This document shows positions 25,604 to 35,246 of a DNA stretch of 64,000 bases, piece by piece; position 1 is the stretch's first letter; each line of letters begins with the position of its first letter. The position numbers and the translations under genes were made by a program. The notes below the pieces were generated by a model. That model was not told the origin of the DNA, did not search any database, and saw only the letters and a program-made list of their open reading frames with translations. The DNA lies in NCBI RefSeq assembly GCF_051846915.1, contig NZ_JBPYCR010000016.1:1-64000 (forward strand), in the 5' to 3' direction. Source of the DNA: JBPYCR01 sp051846915. Its GTDB lineage: Bacteria; Bacillota; Bacilli; Bacillales; Amphibacillaceae.

Positions 25604-28600
25604 TTGCTAGATGTAAATAACTTTGAGTTTATGAAAATTGGTTTAGCTTCATCCGAAAAGATACGGTCTTGGTCCTATGGTGAGGTCAAAAAACCGGAAA
25701 CAATTAATTATCGGACACTAAAGCCGGAAAAAGACGGGCTTTTTTGTGAACGAATTTTCGGTCCCCAAAAAGATTGGGAATGTCATTGCGGGAAGTATAA
25801 GCGTGTGCGCTATAAAGGCGTTGTTTGTGATCGCTGTGGTGTTGAAGTAACGAAATCCAAAGTTCGTCGTGAGCGTATGGCACATATTGAATTGGCAGCA
25901 CCTGTATCGCATATTTGGTATTTTAAAGGAATTCCAAGCCGTATGGGCCTTGTCTTGGATATGTCGCCACGAGCATTGGAAGAGATTCTTTATTTCGCAG
26001 CCTATGTTGTAACAGACCCGGGTGGTACGCCGCTCGAGAAAAAGCAGTTATTATCTGAAAAAGAATACCGAACCTATTACGAAAAGTATGGCAATGTATT
26101 TAAAGCAGATATGGGAGCCGAGGCTGTCCGTAGGTTATTGCAAGATATTGACTTGGAAAAAGAAGTTGCTGCGTTAAAAGAAGAGCTCAAGACTGTTCAA
26201 GGACAACGGCGCACACGTGCGATTAGACGCCTGGAAGTGATGGAAGCTTTTCGTCATTCAGGTAATGATACATCGTGGATGGTACTAGATGTACTACCGG
26301 TCATTCCGCCGGAAATAAGACCAATGGTACAACTAGACGGCGGACGGTTTGCAACTTCTGATCTAAATGATTTATATCGTAGGGTCATTAACAGAAACAA
26401 TCGGTTAAAACGGTTGCTAGACCTCGGGGCTCCAAGTATTATTGTTCAAAATGAAAAAAGGATGCTTCAAGAATCAGTTGATGCACTAATTGATAATGGC
26501 CGTCGAGGTCGACCGGTAACAGGTCCGGGTAATCGTCCGTTAAAGTCACTATCCCATATGTTAAAAGGGAAGCAGGGACGTTTCCGTCAAAACTTACTTG
26601 GTAAGCGTGTGGATTACTCAGGTCGTTCGGTTATTATCGTAGGCCCAAGCTTAAAAATGTATCAGTGTGGATTGCCACGTGAAATGGCACTTGAATTGTT
26701 CAAGCCATTTATTATGAAAGAGCTGGTCGGGCAAGGAATTGCCCATAATATAAAGTCGGCAAAACGTAAAATTGAACGTGTTCATCCGGAAGTATGGGAC
26801 GTTCTTGAGGAAGTAATTAAAGAACACCCAGTATTGCTGAATAGGGCTCCGACGCTTCACCGATTAGGAATTCAAGCATTTGAACCTACGTTAGTAGAAG
26901 GTCGTGCCATTCGTCTGCACCCACTCGTTTGTACAGCATACAACGCGGACTTCGATGGGGACCAGATGGCTGTTCACGTACCGCTATCCGCTGAAGCACA
27001 AGCTGAAGCACGCATATTAATGCTCGCTGCACAAAATATTTTGAATCCAAAAGACGGGAAACCAGTCGTTACACCTTCCCAAGACATGGTGTTGGGGAAT
27101 TACTACCTCACGATGGAGCGCAAGTCGGCTATTGGAGAAGGAAAAGTATTTAGTGATATAAATGAAGCATTAATTGCCTATCAGAACGGCTATGTTCATT
27201 TGCACAGCAGAATCGCTTTATATGCCGGCAGTTTAAATAATAAGACGTTTACGGAAGAGCAACATAAGAAGCTTCTTTTAACAACTGTTGGTAAATTAAT
27301 TTTTAATGAAATTTTGCCGGATTCGTTTCCTTACATTAACGAACCGACAAGATCCAACTTGGAGATCGAGACACCTGAAAAGTACTTTCTTGATAAAGGT
27401 GCAAATATTAAAGAAGAAATTGAAAAACGCGAGCTTATTCGTCCGTTCAAAAAAGGTATCTTAGGTGATATTATTGCCGAAGTCTTTAAACGGTTTAAAA
27501 TAAGCGAAACGTCGAAAATGCTCGACCTTCTGAAAGATCTCGGCTTCTATTATTCTACACGCGCCGGGATGACAGTCGGCGTTTCCGATATCGTCGTTTT
27601 AAAAGAAAAAGGGAAGTTGCTTGATGAGACACAATTAAAAGTAGACAATGTGCTTAAGCAATTTCGACGTGGTTTAATAACAGACGAAGAGCGTTATGAT
27701 CGGGTTATTTCGATCTGGTCCGAGGCAAAAGATGTCATTCAGGAAAAGCTGATGGACTCATTAAGTAATGAAAACCCAATATTCATGATGAGTGATTCAG
27801 GTGCACGTGGTAATGCATCTAACTTTACACAGCTCGCCGGTATGCGTGGGTTGATGGCTAACCCTGCAGGAAGAATTATTGAGCTTCCGATTAAATCAAG
27901 TTTCCGTGAAGGGTTAACCGTTCTTGAATACTTTATATCTACTCATGGTGCGCGTAAAGGGCTTGCGGACACTGCACTGAAGACAGCAGATTCCGGTTAC
28001 TTGACACGACGCCTCGTAGATGTAGCTCAAGATGTCATTGTAAGAGAAACTGATTGTGGAACCGATCGAGGACTACCAGTTTCAGCATTGAGCGTAGGGT
28101 CTGAATTGATTGAACCGCTAATTGATCGTCTGATCGGAAGAACGCTATTCGAAACGATTAAACATCCGGAAACGGGCGAAACAATCGTTGAAAAAGATAC
28201 GGTTATTTCTGAAGACCAAGCAAAACAAGTTGTAAATGCAGGCATTGAAGAAGTCACAATCCGATCCGCATTTACGTGTAATACGAAGCATGGCGTATGT
28301 AAAAAATGCTACGGCCGTAACTTGGCAACAGGGGATGAAGTTGAAGTTGGAGAAGCCGTTGGAATTATCGCTGCGCAATCAATTGGAGAACCGGGTACAC
28401 AGTTGACAATGCGTACTTTCCACACTGGTGGGGTTGCAGGCGACGATATTACTCAAGGTTTACCGCGTATTCAGGAATTGTTCGAGGCGCGTAATCCGAA
28501 AGGGCAAGCGGTTATTAGTGAAGTACACGGCACGGTCCAGGAGATTAAAGAAGTAAAAGATAGACATGAAGTTGTCATTCAAGGTGAAATTGAACAACGT

Positions 28601-29212
28601 TCGTATGCTGTTCCATACAACGCTCGATTTAAAGTGCAGGTTGGCGACGAAGTAATTGCTGGCCAAGAATTGACCGAGGGTTCTGTTGATCCAAAAGAGC
28701 TTTTAACAGTGCAAGGTGTCGAAGGTGTTCAAGCATACTTACTGCGTGAAGTTCAACGCGTATACCGCATGCAAGGTGTTGAAATTGGTGATAAGCACGT
28801 TGAGGTAATGGTTCGTCAAATGTTAAGAAAAATGCGAGTCATTGACTCCGGTGACACCGACGTTTTACCAGGCGCTTTGCTTGAGTTGCATCAGTTTAAA
28901 GAAGCGAATGAAGCAGCGCTGAAAGAAGGAAAAATTCCTGCAGTAGGTGAACCTATCCTTCTTGGAATTACAAAAGCTTCACTAGAAACAGACTCTTTCT
29001 TGTCCGCAGCATCATTCCAAGAAACAACAAGAGTATTAACCGATGCAGCAATCAAAGGTAAACGAGATGAATTGCTTGGATTGAAAGAAAATGTTATTAT
29101 CGGTAAACTGATTCCAGCAGGTACAGGAATGCAGCGTTATCGAAAAATTAAACCTGGATTGGATAAACCGGAAGAGGAAGAAGTTATCGAACATCCGGAA
29201 ATTGTCCAGTAA
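25604..29212 (+). CDS. rpoC: DNA-directed RNA polymerase subunit beta'
   Basis: The 1202-residue beta' subunit carries the N-terminal zinc site (CHCGKYKR...CDRCG), the absolutely conserved magnesium-binding motif NADFDGD at residues 447-453, and the second zinc cluster (CNTKHGVCKKCYG). The TTG start, seven bases after GGGAGGT, gives the family N-terminus LDVNNFEFMKIG; the open frame continues upstream only because a repeat happens to lack stops. A hairpin follows at 29269-29308. Confidence 0.98.
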   Translation: MLDVNNFEFMKIGLASSEKIRSWSYGEVKKPETINYRTLKPEKDGLFCERIFGPQKDWECHCGKYKRVRYKGVVCDRCGVEVTKSKVRRERMAHIELAAPVSHIWYFKGIPSRMGLVLDMSPRALEEILYFAAYVVTDPGGTPLEKKQLLSEKEYRTYYEKYGNVFKADMGAEAVRRLLQDIDLEKEVAALKEELKTVQGQRRTRAIRRLEVMEAFRHSGNDTSWMVLDVLPVIPPEIRPMVQLDGGRFATSDLNDLYRRVINRNNRLKRLLDLGAPSIIVQNEKRMLQESVDALIDNGRRGRPVTGPGNRPLKSLSHMLKGKQGRFRQNLLGKRVDYSGRSVIIVGPSLKMYQCGLPREMALELFKPFIMKELVGQGIAHNIKSAKRKIERVHPEVWDVLEEVIKEHPVLLNRAPTLHRLGIQAFEPTLVEGRAIRLHPLVCTAYNADFDGDQMAVHVPLSAEAQAEARILMLAAQNILNPKDGKPVVTPSQDMVLGNYYLTMERKSAIGEGKVFSDINEALIAYQNGYVHLHSRIALYAGSLNNKTFTEEQHKKLLLTTVGKLIFNEILPDSFPYINEPTRSNLEIETPEKYFLDKGANIKEEIEKRELIRPFKKGILGDIIAEVFKRFKISETSKMLDLLKDLGFYYSTRAGMTVGVSDIVVLKEKGKLLDETQLKVDNVLKQFRRGLITDEERYDRVISIWSEAKDVIQEKLMDSLSNENPIFMMSDSGARGNASNFTQLAGMRGLMANPAGRIIELPIKSSFREGLTVLEYFISTHGARKGLADTALKTADSGYLTRRLVDVAQDVIVRETDCGTDRGLPVSALSVGSELIEPLIDRLIGRTLFETIKHPETGETIVEKDTVISEDQAKQVVNAGIEEVTIRSAFTCNTKHGVCKKCYGRNLATGDEVEVGEAVGIIAAQSIGEPGTQLTMRTFHTGGVAGDDITQGLPRIQELFEARNPKGQAVISEVHGTVQEIKEVKDRHEVVIQGEIEQRSYAVPYNARFKVQVGDEVIAGQELTEGSVDPKELLTVQGVEGVQAYLLREVQRVYRMQGVEIGDKHVEVMVRQMLRKMRVIDSGDTDVLPGALLELHQFKEANEAALKEGKIPAVGEPILLGITKASLETDSFLSAASFQETTRVLTDAAIKGKRDELLGLKENVIIGKLIPAGTGMQRYRKIKPGLDKPEEEEVIEHPEIVQ

Positions 29213-29268
29213 AGATGATAGGTTAATAACACTTTTTTAATAGTACGTGTAAATTTTTGACAACTAGC

Positions 29269-29308
29269 ATAAGCATCCCGTATTCACTTTATAATACGGG
29301 ATGCTTAT
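29269..29308 (+). terminator. Strong hairpin after rpoC, possible terminator
   Basis: A perfect 16-base stem, ATAAGCATCCCGTATT pairing with AATACGGGATGCTTAT, stands 56 bases after rpoC. Only a weak T-rich stretch follows (AATCTTTATA), so it may be a terminator with partial efficiency or a 3'-end stabiliser. Confidence 0.6.
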
Positions 29309-29445
29309 ACAATCTTTATAAAAGTATGATGTTTACAGCGGGCACGATTATGGGAAAAGATAATAGTGGTGTTTACGGTTTTCATCATAAGACAGGAATA
29401 GAATGAAAAAAGATAGAAAAACAAGTAGAAAATGTAAGGTTTGTG

Positions 29446-29474
29446 TTGACATTAAAACGTGAGAATGGTAATAT
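29446..29474 (+). promoter_or_regulatory. Promoter of the L7Ae-like gene and str operon
   Basis: TTGACA (29446-29451) and TAATAT (29469-29474) have a 17-base spacer, and TG two bases before the -10 gives an extended -10 element. A second, weaker candidate (TTGTTA-N17-TATATT, 29856-29884) stands before rpsL. Confidence 0.68.
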
Positions 29475-29520
29475 AACCAGGGTGATTCCGAATTTTACTT
29501 GTTTCATGGAGGAAAGACTG

Positions 29521-29775
29521 ATGTCTTATGAAAAAGTGGCTCAGCATAAAGCTCGTACAATTATCGGAACCAAGCAAACGCTGAAAGCGATGAGAAATGG
29601 CGAAATAAGCGAATTGTTTATCGCTAACGATGCCGATCAGCAGATTATCGGGAAAGTAATTGAACTGGCCAACAGTTTAAACATTCCTTGTAGTCACGTC
29701 GATTCCATGAAAAAGCTGGGAGCAGCTTGTGGAATTGAAGTAGGGGCGTCCACAGTTGCATTAAAACAAAAATAG
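29521..29775 (+). CDS. rplGB: L7Ae-family kink-turn-binding ribosomal protein (YbxF/RplGB)
   Basis: This 84-residue protein of the L7Ae/L30e/S12e fold binds kink-turn RNAs. The motif IIGTKQTLKAMRNG and the family end GAACGIEVGASTVAL match B. subtilis YbxF, which sits in the same place between rpoC and rpsL. The internal ATG after GGAGGAAAGACTG is the right start by family length; the frame extends 26 codons upstream through the promoter. Its function on the ribosome or on riboswitches is not settled. Confidence 0.9.
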   Translation: MSYEKVAQHKARTIIGTKQTLKAMRNGEISELFIANDADQQIIGKVIELANSLNIPCSHVDSMKKLGAACGIEVGASTVALKQK

Positions 29776-29963
29776 TTTTGATGAATTTATTCATGAAGAC
29801 TTTGTTTTTTGCACAAAGATGAACCACCTGGATGTGTGGTTCATGAATGATTATGTTGTTAGTATGTTAACAAGACTTTATATTGTTAATGTATTAAAAA
29901 ATTAGGGCTTGTCGGATCGGCGAATTCCTAACTATATATTATTACTGGAAAGGAGGACAATAT

Positions 29964-30377
29964 ATGCCTACAATTAACCAACTTATACGTAAAGGTCGTG
30001 TAAGTAAACCAAAAAAGTATGACTCACCAGCACTAAACAGAGGGTACAATAGCTTTAAGAAGCGGTTCACGAAATTGAACTCTCCACAAAAACGTGGCGT
30101 ATGTACTCGTGTTGGAACACTTACACCTAAAAAACCGAACTCTGCACTTCGTAAGTATGCGCGTGTTCGTTTATCAAATAATATGGAAGTAACTGCATAC
30201 ATCCCTGGAATTGGTCACAACTTGCAGGAGCACAGTGTAGTATTACTTCGTGGTGGTCGTGTGAAAGACTTGCCGGGTGTTCGTTATCATATTGTTCGTG
30301 GTGCATTGGATACTGCGGGAGTAGAAGGACGGGCTCAAGGTCGTTCTAAGTATGGTACGAAGAAGCCGAAGAAATAA
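29964..30377 (+). CDS. rpsL: 30S ribosomal protein S12
   Basis: This 137-residue decoding-centre protein starts with MPTINQLIRKGR and holds the universally conserved loops LTPKKPNSALRKYARVRL and GGRVKDLPGVRYH. The lysines altered in streptomycin-resistant strains are wild type. ATG follows AAAGGAGGACAA. It opens the str operon with rpsG, fusA and tuf. Confidence 0.98.
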   Translation: MPTINQLIRKGRVSKPKKYDSPALNRGYNSFKKRFTKLNSPQKRGVCTRVGTLTPKKPNSALRKYARVRLSNNMEVTAYIPGIGHNLQEHSVVLLRGGRVKDLPGVRYHIVRGALDTAGVEGRAQGRSKYGTKKPKK

Positions 30378-30425
30378 TAATAAACGGATAACAGTAACAG
30401 CAGATTGAGGAAAGGAGGGGGACAT

Positions 30426-30896
30426 ATGCCACGAAAAGGACCAGTGCCTAAGCGGGATGTCTTACCAGATCCACTTTATAATTCAAAATTAGTTACGCGT
30501 TTGATCAACCAGATAATGATCCACGGAAAACGAGGAAAGGCACAAAAAATCCTTTATAATTCCTTTGAACTTGTTTCTGAGAAGAGCGGACAAAATGCAA
30601 TGGAAGTTTTTGAACAAGCAATGAAAAACGTTATGCCTGTACTTGAAGTACGTGCACGTCGTGTCGGGGGTTCTAACTACCAAGTACCAATGGAAGTTCG
30701 TCCGGAACGCCGTCAAGCACTTGGCTTAAGATACATTGTAAATTACTCGCGCTTGCGCGGTGAGAAAACAATGGAAGAACGACTTGCCAATGAAATTCTT
30801 GATGCTTCTAATAATACAGGTGCATCTGTAAAGAAACGCGAAGAACTGCATAAAATGGCAGAAGCGAACAAAGCTTTTGCACATTATCGCTGGTAA
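30426..30896 (+). CDS. rpsG: 30S ribosomal protein S7
   Basis: The 156-residue protein nucleates the 30S head. The N-terminus PRKGPVPKRDVLPDPLYNSK is typical. The ATG after AAAGGAGGGGG is used; the frame could extend seven codons into that ribosome site. S7 is the usual translational feedback regulator of the str operon in enterobacteria; whether it acts so here is unknown. Confidence 0.97.
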   Translation: MPRKGPVPKRDVLPDPLYNSKLVTRLINQIMIHGKRGKAQKILYNSFELVSEKSGQNAMEVFEQAMKNVMPVLEVRARRVGGSNYQVPMEVRPERRQALGLRYIVNYSRLRGEKTMEERLANEILDASNNTGASVKKREELHKMAEANKAFAHYRW

Positions 30897-30939
30897 GAAT
30901 AAACTACTAATAGGTTTTTGAAAGGAAGGAGAAGAATAC

Positions 30940-33018
30940 ATGGCTAGAGAGTTCTCCTTGGAAAAGACGCGCAATATAGGAATCATGGCTCACATAGATG
31001 CTGGGAAAACAACAACTACTGAGCGTATTCTTTTCTACACAGGACGTATTCACAAAATTGGTGAAACGCATGAAGGTGCTTCCCAGATGGACTGGATGGA
31101 GCAGGAACAAGAGCGTGGAATTACAATTACTTCTGCAGCTACTACTGCCGAATGGAAAGGTCACCGTATCAACATCATTGATACACCGGGACACGTAGAT
31201 TTCACAGTTGAAGTTGAACGTTCCCTAAGAGTGCTTGATGGTGCTGTAACGGTATTGGATGCACAATCGGGCGTTGAACCACAAACAGAAACAGTATGGC
31301 GTCAAGCAACAACTTACGGCGTGCCAAGAATCGTATTCATTAATAAAATGGATAAAATCGGTGCAGACTTTTTATATGCAACGAACACGCTGAAAGATCG
31401 TTTAGGCGCAAACGCACACCCGGTCCAAATGCCGATCGGCGCAGAAGATAACTTTGACGGCATTATTGATCTTATCAATATGGAAGCCCACTTCTATTTG
31501 GATGATCTGGGTACAAAAGACGAATCAAGAGAAATTCCTGAAGAATATCGAGAGCAAGCTGAGGAGTTACGGAATGGGTTAATCGAATCGGTTGCTGATC
31601 TTGATGAAGACTTGATGATGAAGTTTCTTGAAGGAGAAGAAATCTCCAACGAGGAATTAAGAAAAGTCATTCGACAAGCTACATTAGATGTAGAATTCTA
31701 TCCAGTGTTTTGTGGTTCTGCATTTAAAAACAAAGGTGTTCAACTCGTTATCGACGGTGTGCTTGATTATTTACCTGCACCAACGGACATTCCTCCGATT
31801 CAAGGTATTTTACCTGATAGCGAAGAAACAGTTGAGCGTCCAGCAGATGATAAAGAACCGTTCTCGGCGTTGGCATTTAAAGTAATGACTGATCCGTACG
31901 TTGGTAAACTTACCTTTTTCCGAGTTTATTCCGGTGTATTAAAATCCGGTTCCTATGTAGTAAACTCCGTGAAAAACAAGCGTGAACGTATTGGACGTAT
32001 TTTGCAAATGCACGCTAACTCTCGTCAAGAGATTTCAGAGATCCACTGCGGGGAAATAGCGGCTGCAGTTGGGTTGAAAGATACATCAACAGGGGATACT
32101 TTATGTGATGAGAAAAATCTTGTCATTCTGGAGTCCATGGACTTTCCAGATCCGGTAATCCAAGTTGCTATCGAACCGAAGACAAAAGCAGACCAAGATA
32201 AAATGGGGATTGCATTAGGTAAGTTGGCGGAAGAAGATCCGACATTTACGACAGAATCCGATACCGAAACAGGGCAAACATTGATTGCTGGTATGGGTGA
32301 GCTCCACTTGGATGTCATTGTTGATCGCTTGAAGCGTGAGTTTAAAGTAGAAGCAAATGTTGGTGCGCCGCAAGTTGCTTACCGTGAAACATTCCGTGGT
32401 TCGGCTGAGGTTGAAGGTAAATTCATCCGTCAATCGGGTGGTCGTGGACAATACGGTCACGTTTGGGTTAAGTATGAACCAAATGAAGATGGCGCAGGTT
32501 TTGAGTTTGTTAATAAAATCGTTGGTGGAGCTGTACCACGTGAGTACATTCCATCCGTTGAAGCAGGTATTAAAGAGGCAACGGAAAATGGTGTATTAGC
32601 AGGGTATCCGTTAATCGACATTAAAGCGACATTGTATGACGGAAGCTACCATGATGTGGACTCAAACGAAATGGCATTTAAAATTGCAGGTTCAATGTCA
32701 TTGAAATCTGCAAAGTCTAAGTGTCAACCAGTACTTTTGGAACCAATGATGAAAGTCGAAATTGTTATTCCAGAAGAGTACATGGGTGATATTATGGGTG
32801 ACGTTACTTCCAGACGCGGACGTGTGGAAGGCATGGACACTCGAGGCAACGCACAGTTGGTTAAGGCATTCGTTCCACTTGCTGAAATGTTCGGTTATGC
32901 GACAGCATTACGTTCAAACACGCAAGGACGTGGAACTTATACAATGTTCTTTGATCACTATGAAGAAGTGCCGAAAAGCATCTCTGAAGAAATAATCGCG
33001 AAAAATGCTGGTGAATAA
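30940..33018 (+). CDS. fusA: Elongation factor G
   Basis: This 692-residue translational GTPase drives translocation. The G1 motif is AHIDAGKTT (residues about 16-24), G3 is DTPGHVDF and G4 is NKMD, with domains II-V following in order. Length is that of the B. subtilis protein. It is 43 bases from rpsG and may be partly separated from tuf by a promoter at its end. Confidence 0.98.
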   Translation: MAREFSLEKTRNIGIMAHIDAGKTTTTERILFYTGRIHKIGETHEGASQMDWMEQEQERGITITSAATTAEWKGHRINIIDTPGHVDFTVEVERSLRVLDGAVTVLDAQSGVEPQTETVWRQATTYGVPRIVFINKMDKIGADFLYATNTLKDRLGANAHPVQMPIGAEDNFDGIIDLINMEAHFYLDDLGTKDESREIPEEYREQAEELRNGLIESVADLDEDLMMKFLEGEEISNEELRKVIRQATLDVEFYPVFCGSAFKNKGVQLVIDGVLDYLPAPTDIPPIQGILPDSEETVERPADDKEPFSALAFKVMTDPYVGKLTFFRVYSGVLKSGSYVVNSVKNKRERIGRILQMHANSRQEISEIHCGEIAAAVGLKDTSTGDTLCDEKNLVILESMDFPDPVIQVAIEPKTKADQDKMGIALGKLAEEDPTFTTESDTETGQTLIAGMGELHLDVIVDRLKREFKVEANVGAPQVAYRETFRGSAEVEGKFIRQSGGRGQYGHVWVKYEPNEDGAGFEFVNKIVGGAVPREYIPSVEAGIKEATENGVLAGYPLIDIKATLYDGSYHDVDSNEMAFKIAGSMSLKSAKSKCQPVLLEPMMKVEIVIPEEYMGDIMGDVTSRRGRVEGMDTRGNAQLVKAFVPLAEMFGYATALRSNTQGRGTYTMFFDHYEEVPKSISEEIIAKNAGE

Positions 33019-33047
33019 TTGATTTTTTACGCATTCTCCAGTATAAC
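33019..33047 (+). promoter_or_regulatory. Possible tuf promoter
   Basis: TTGATT directly after the fusA stop and TATAAC at 33042-33047 are 17 bases apart. An extra promoter would help tuf reach the high level needed for EF-Tu. Confidence 0.5.
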
Positions 33048-33139
33048 ATGTGTTAAAGACTAAGATTAATTCAACAAGATTCACTCTTAGTTATCAATAT
33101 AAAAATTAAAGGTTCATTTATTAAAAGGAGGAACTATAA

Positions 33140-34330
33140 ATGGCTAAAGAAAAATTTGATCGCTCGAAACCACACGTTAACATTGGTACTATTGGACACG
33201 TTGACCATGGTAAAACTACATTGACGGCTGCAATTACAACTGTAATGAACAAAAGAAACGGTTCAGGTTCCGCAATGGCTTATGACCAAATTGACGGTGC
33301 GCCGGAAGAAAAAGAACGTGGAATTACAATCGCTACTTCTCACGTTGAGTATGAAACAGAAAATCGTCACTATGCACACGTAGACTGCCCAGGACACGCT
33401 GACTATGTTAAAAACATGATTACTGGTGCAGCGCAAATGGACGGTGCCATCCTTGTGGTATCATCTGCAGATGGTCCAATGCCACAAACTCGTGAGCACA
33501 TTCTACTTTCTCGTAACGTTGGTGTACCTTCCATCGTCGTATTCCTTAACAAAGTGGATATGGTTGATGACGAAGAGCTACTCGAGCTAGTTGAAATGGA
33601 AGTTCGTGACCTATTGTCCGAGTATGACTTCCCTGGTGATGATACACCGGTTGTTTCTGGTTCTGCTCTTAAAGCACTTGAAGGTGATGCAGATTACGAA
33701 GAAAAAATTGTTGAACTTATGAACGAAGTTGATGAGTTCATTCCAAACCCAGAGCGTGACACAGATAAACCATTCATGATGCCTGTTGAGGACGTATTCT
33801 CTATTACAGGACGTGGAACTGTTGCTACAGGTCGTGTTGAGCGTGGGCAGGTTAAAGTTGGCGATGAAGTAGAAATTATCGGGCTTGCAGAAGCACCAGG
33901 AAAAACAACTGTTACTGGTGTTGAAATGTTCCGTAAGCTTCTTGATTATGCTGAAGCTGGCGATAACATTGGTGCACTTCTTCGTGGTGTAGGCCGTGAA
34001 GATATCACTCGTGGTCAAGTATTGGCTAAGCCTGGTTCAATTACACCACATACAAACTTTAAAGCGGAAGTTTATGTACTATCTAAAGAAGAAGGTGGAC
34101 GTCACACTCCATTTTTCGGAAACTATCGCCCACAGTTCTATTTCCGTACTACAGACGTAACTGGAGTTATCCAGCTACCTGAAGGAGTAGAAATGGTAAT
34201 GCCTGGCGATAACATTGAAATGAGCGTTGAGCTTATTTCTCCAATTGCTATTGAAGACGGTACTCGTTTCTCCATCCGTGAGGGCGGACGTACAGTTGGA
34301 TCTGGTGTTGTATCATCTATTGAAAAGTAA
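33140..34330 (+). CDS. tuf: Elongation factor Tu
   Basis: The 396-residue EF-Tu delivers aminoacyl-tRNA to the ribosome. G1 is GHVDHGKT, G3 is DCPGHADY and G4 is NKVD; domains II and III are complete. Codon choice in this gene looks more biased than in its neighbours (for example, frequent CGT for arginine), as expected for a very highly expressed protein. A terminator ends the str operon 14 bases downstream. Confidence 0.98.
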   Translation: MAKEKFDRSKPHVNIGTIGHVDHGKTTLTAAITTVMNKRNGSGSAMAYDQIDGAPEEKERGITIATSHVEYETENRHYAHVDCPGHADYVKNMITGAAQMDGAILVVSSADGPMPQTREHILLSRNVGVPSIVVFLNKVDMVDDEELLELVEMEVRDLLSEYDFPGDDTPVVSGSALKALEGDADYEEKIVELMNEVDEFIPNPERDTDKPFMMPVEDVFSITGRGTVATGRVERGQVKVGDEVEIIGLAEAPGKTTVTGVEMFRKLLDYAEAGDNIGALLRGVGREDITRGQVLAKPGSITPHTNFKAEVYVLSKEEGGRHTPFFGNYRPQFYFRTTDVTGVIQLPEGVEMVMPGDNIEMSVELISPIAIEDGTRFSIREGGRTVGSGVVSSIEK

Positions 34331-34343
34331 TTAGTTTTAATAT

Positions 34344-34381
34344 AAACCCGGGTAGCTTTCAGAAGCTGTTCGGGTTTTTTA
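34344..34381 (+). terminator. Rho-independent terminator after tuf
   Basis: AAACCCG pairs with CGGGTTT, with an inner AGCTTTC-AGAAGCT arm, followed by TTTTTT. It closes the str operon and marks the left boundary of the accessory region. Confidence 0.9.
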
Positions 34382-34696
34382 GTCTTTCGTTTAAATGGCG
34401 GACGAATTGTGAAACAGCATGTCGTGGGTGGTGGACGGATTGCTTATCGGCGCAAATATTTAGTTTCCCAGCGTTGTTACGCTTGTTCTCGGCATGATTT
34501 TGTCGAATACTAGCGACAACGAGTGTTTTATCAGCTGGATTTTGTTGAGTATCGGCATTTTAAGTTGGGTTAATATAATTATTTAAAAAGTAAATACAGA
34601 GCATTACAGCTTGAAAAATACCAACATTCCCTAGCTATCATAAAGTCTTTTTTAGATTTTACTTGGTCGCAGATTTAATAAAATTTAAAAAGTTGC
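34382..34696 (+). other. Non-coding stretch at the left edge of the accessory region
   Basis: I find no gene here. The only structure is a small hairpin TTGTCG-AATACTAG-CGACAA near 34500-34520. No integrase, tRNA or insertion-sequence end is visible that would explain how the catabolic genes came to lie here. Confidence 0.5.
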
Positions 34697-34725
34697 TTGA
34701 CAGGTTATAAAATTTAGAATAATAT
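34697..34725 (+). promoter_or_regulatory. Possible promoter of the DUF3870 gene
   Basis: A perfect TTGACA (34697-34702) is followed at 17 bases by TAATAT (34720-34725). A perfect TATAAT lies three bases further on (34723-34728) but its spacer would be 20. No sigma-54 (GG-N10-GC) element is evident. Confidence 0.55.
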
Positions 34726-34760
34726 AATAGTCAACAAAGTTACTCAAAAGGAATTAACAA

Positions 34761-35093
34761 ATGGAAAAAATGACATCTGTGCTTGTGACAGGTTACTCAA
34801 AAGCACCACAAGGAACATCAATGTATGAGGTATATCGTCATGCAGGTATTGTTTTAGAAGTAGAAGTTGATACGCATAAAATTCTAGATGTAGAATTTAC
34901 AATGGTTGCTGAGCTTACTAAAAATTTTTTTAAAAAGATAGTTGTAGGATATTCTCTTGAAGACGGTCTGGATAATTTAATTGACCGCATAAAAGAGTGT
35001 TACTTTGCGCCATCGCAACAAGCAATAATTGTTGCTTTGCAATCTGCTAATCAAAGATATTGGGAATACGTAAAATTAAATCAAAACAATTAA
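34761..35093 (+). CDS. DUF3870-family small protein
   Basis: The 110-residue soluble product resembles the DUF3870 family: an N-terminal strand SVLVTGYSKAPQGTSMYEVY, the central HKILDVEFTMVAELTKNF, and the C-terminal SQQAIIVALQSANQRYWEY. I know no experimentally assigned function for the family. From memory, such genes often sit beside transport and CoA-dependent catabolic genes, as here, which suggests a regulatory or accessory role, but that is inference. It has its own promoter and is separated from the CoA-transferase genes by a strong hairpin, so it can be expressed alone. ATG follows AAAAGGA at suitable spacing. Confidence 0.78.
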   Translation: MEKMTSVLVTGYSKAPQGTSMYEVYRHAGIVLEVEVDTHKILDVEFTMVAELTKNFFKKIVVGYSLEDGLDNLIDRIKECYFAPSQQAIIVALQSANQRYWEYVKLNQNN

Positions 35094-35114
35094 TGTAAAT
35101 TTGGTTATATTGAG

Positions 35115-35225
35115 CTGAGTTGGCAACCCCACCTCAGAAAATCTTTAGAACCGAGCAGACATTATACGTTTAGAGAGTATTAAACTCTTTAAATTATAAT
35201 GTGATGCTCGGTTTTTGTTTTTTTA
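35115..35225 (+). promoter_or_regulatory. Two-hairpin leader with terminator between the DUF3870 gene and the catabolic operon
   Basis: Hairpin 1 pairs CTGAGTTGG (35115-35123) with CCACCTCAG (35129-35137). Hairpin 2 is long: ACCGAGCA (35150-35157) pairs with TGCTCGGT (35205-35212), ACATTATA pairs with TATAATGT, and TTTAGAGAGT pairs with ACTCTTTAAA, followed by TTTTTGTTTTTTT. Hairpin 2 is a strong Rho-independent terminator. The CoA-transferase start lies 35 bases after hairpin 2. It may simply end the DUF3870 transcript or act as an attenuator; no known riboswitch class is recognised. Confidence 0.75.
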
Positions 35226-35246
35226 CAACTGGAAAGGGGTTTGTGA

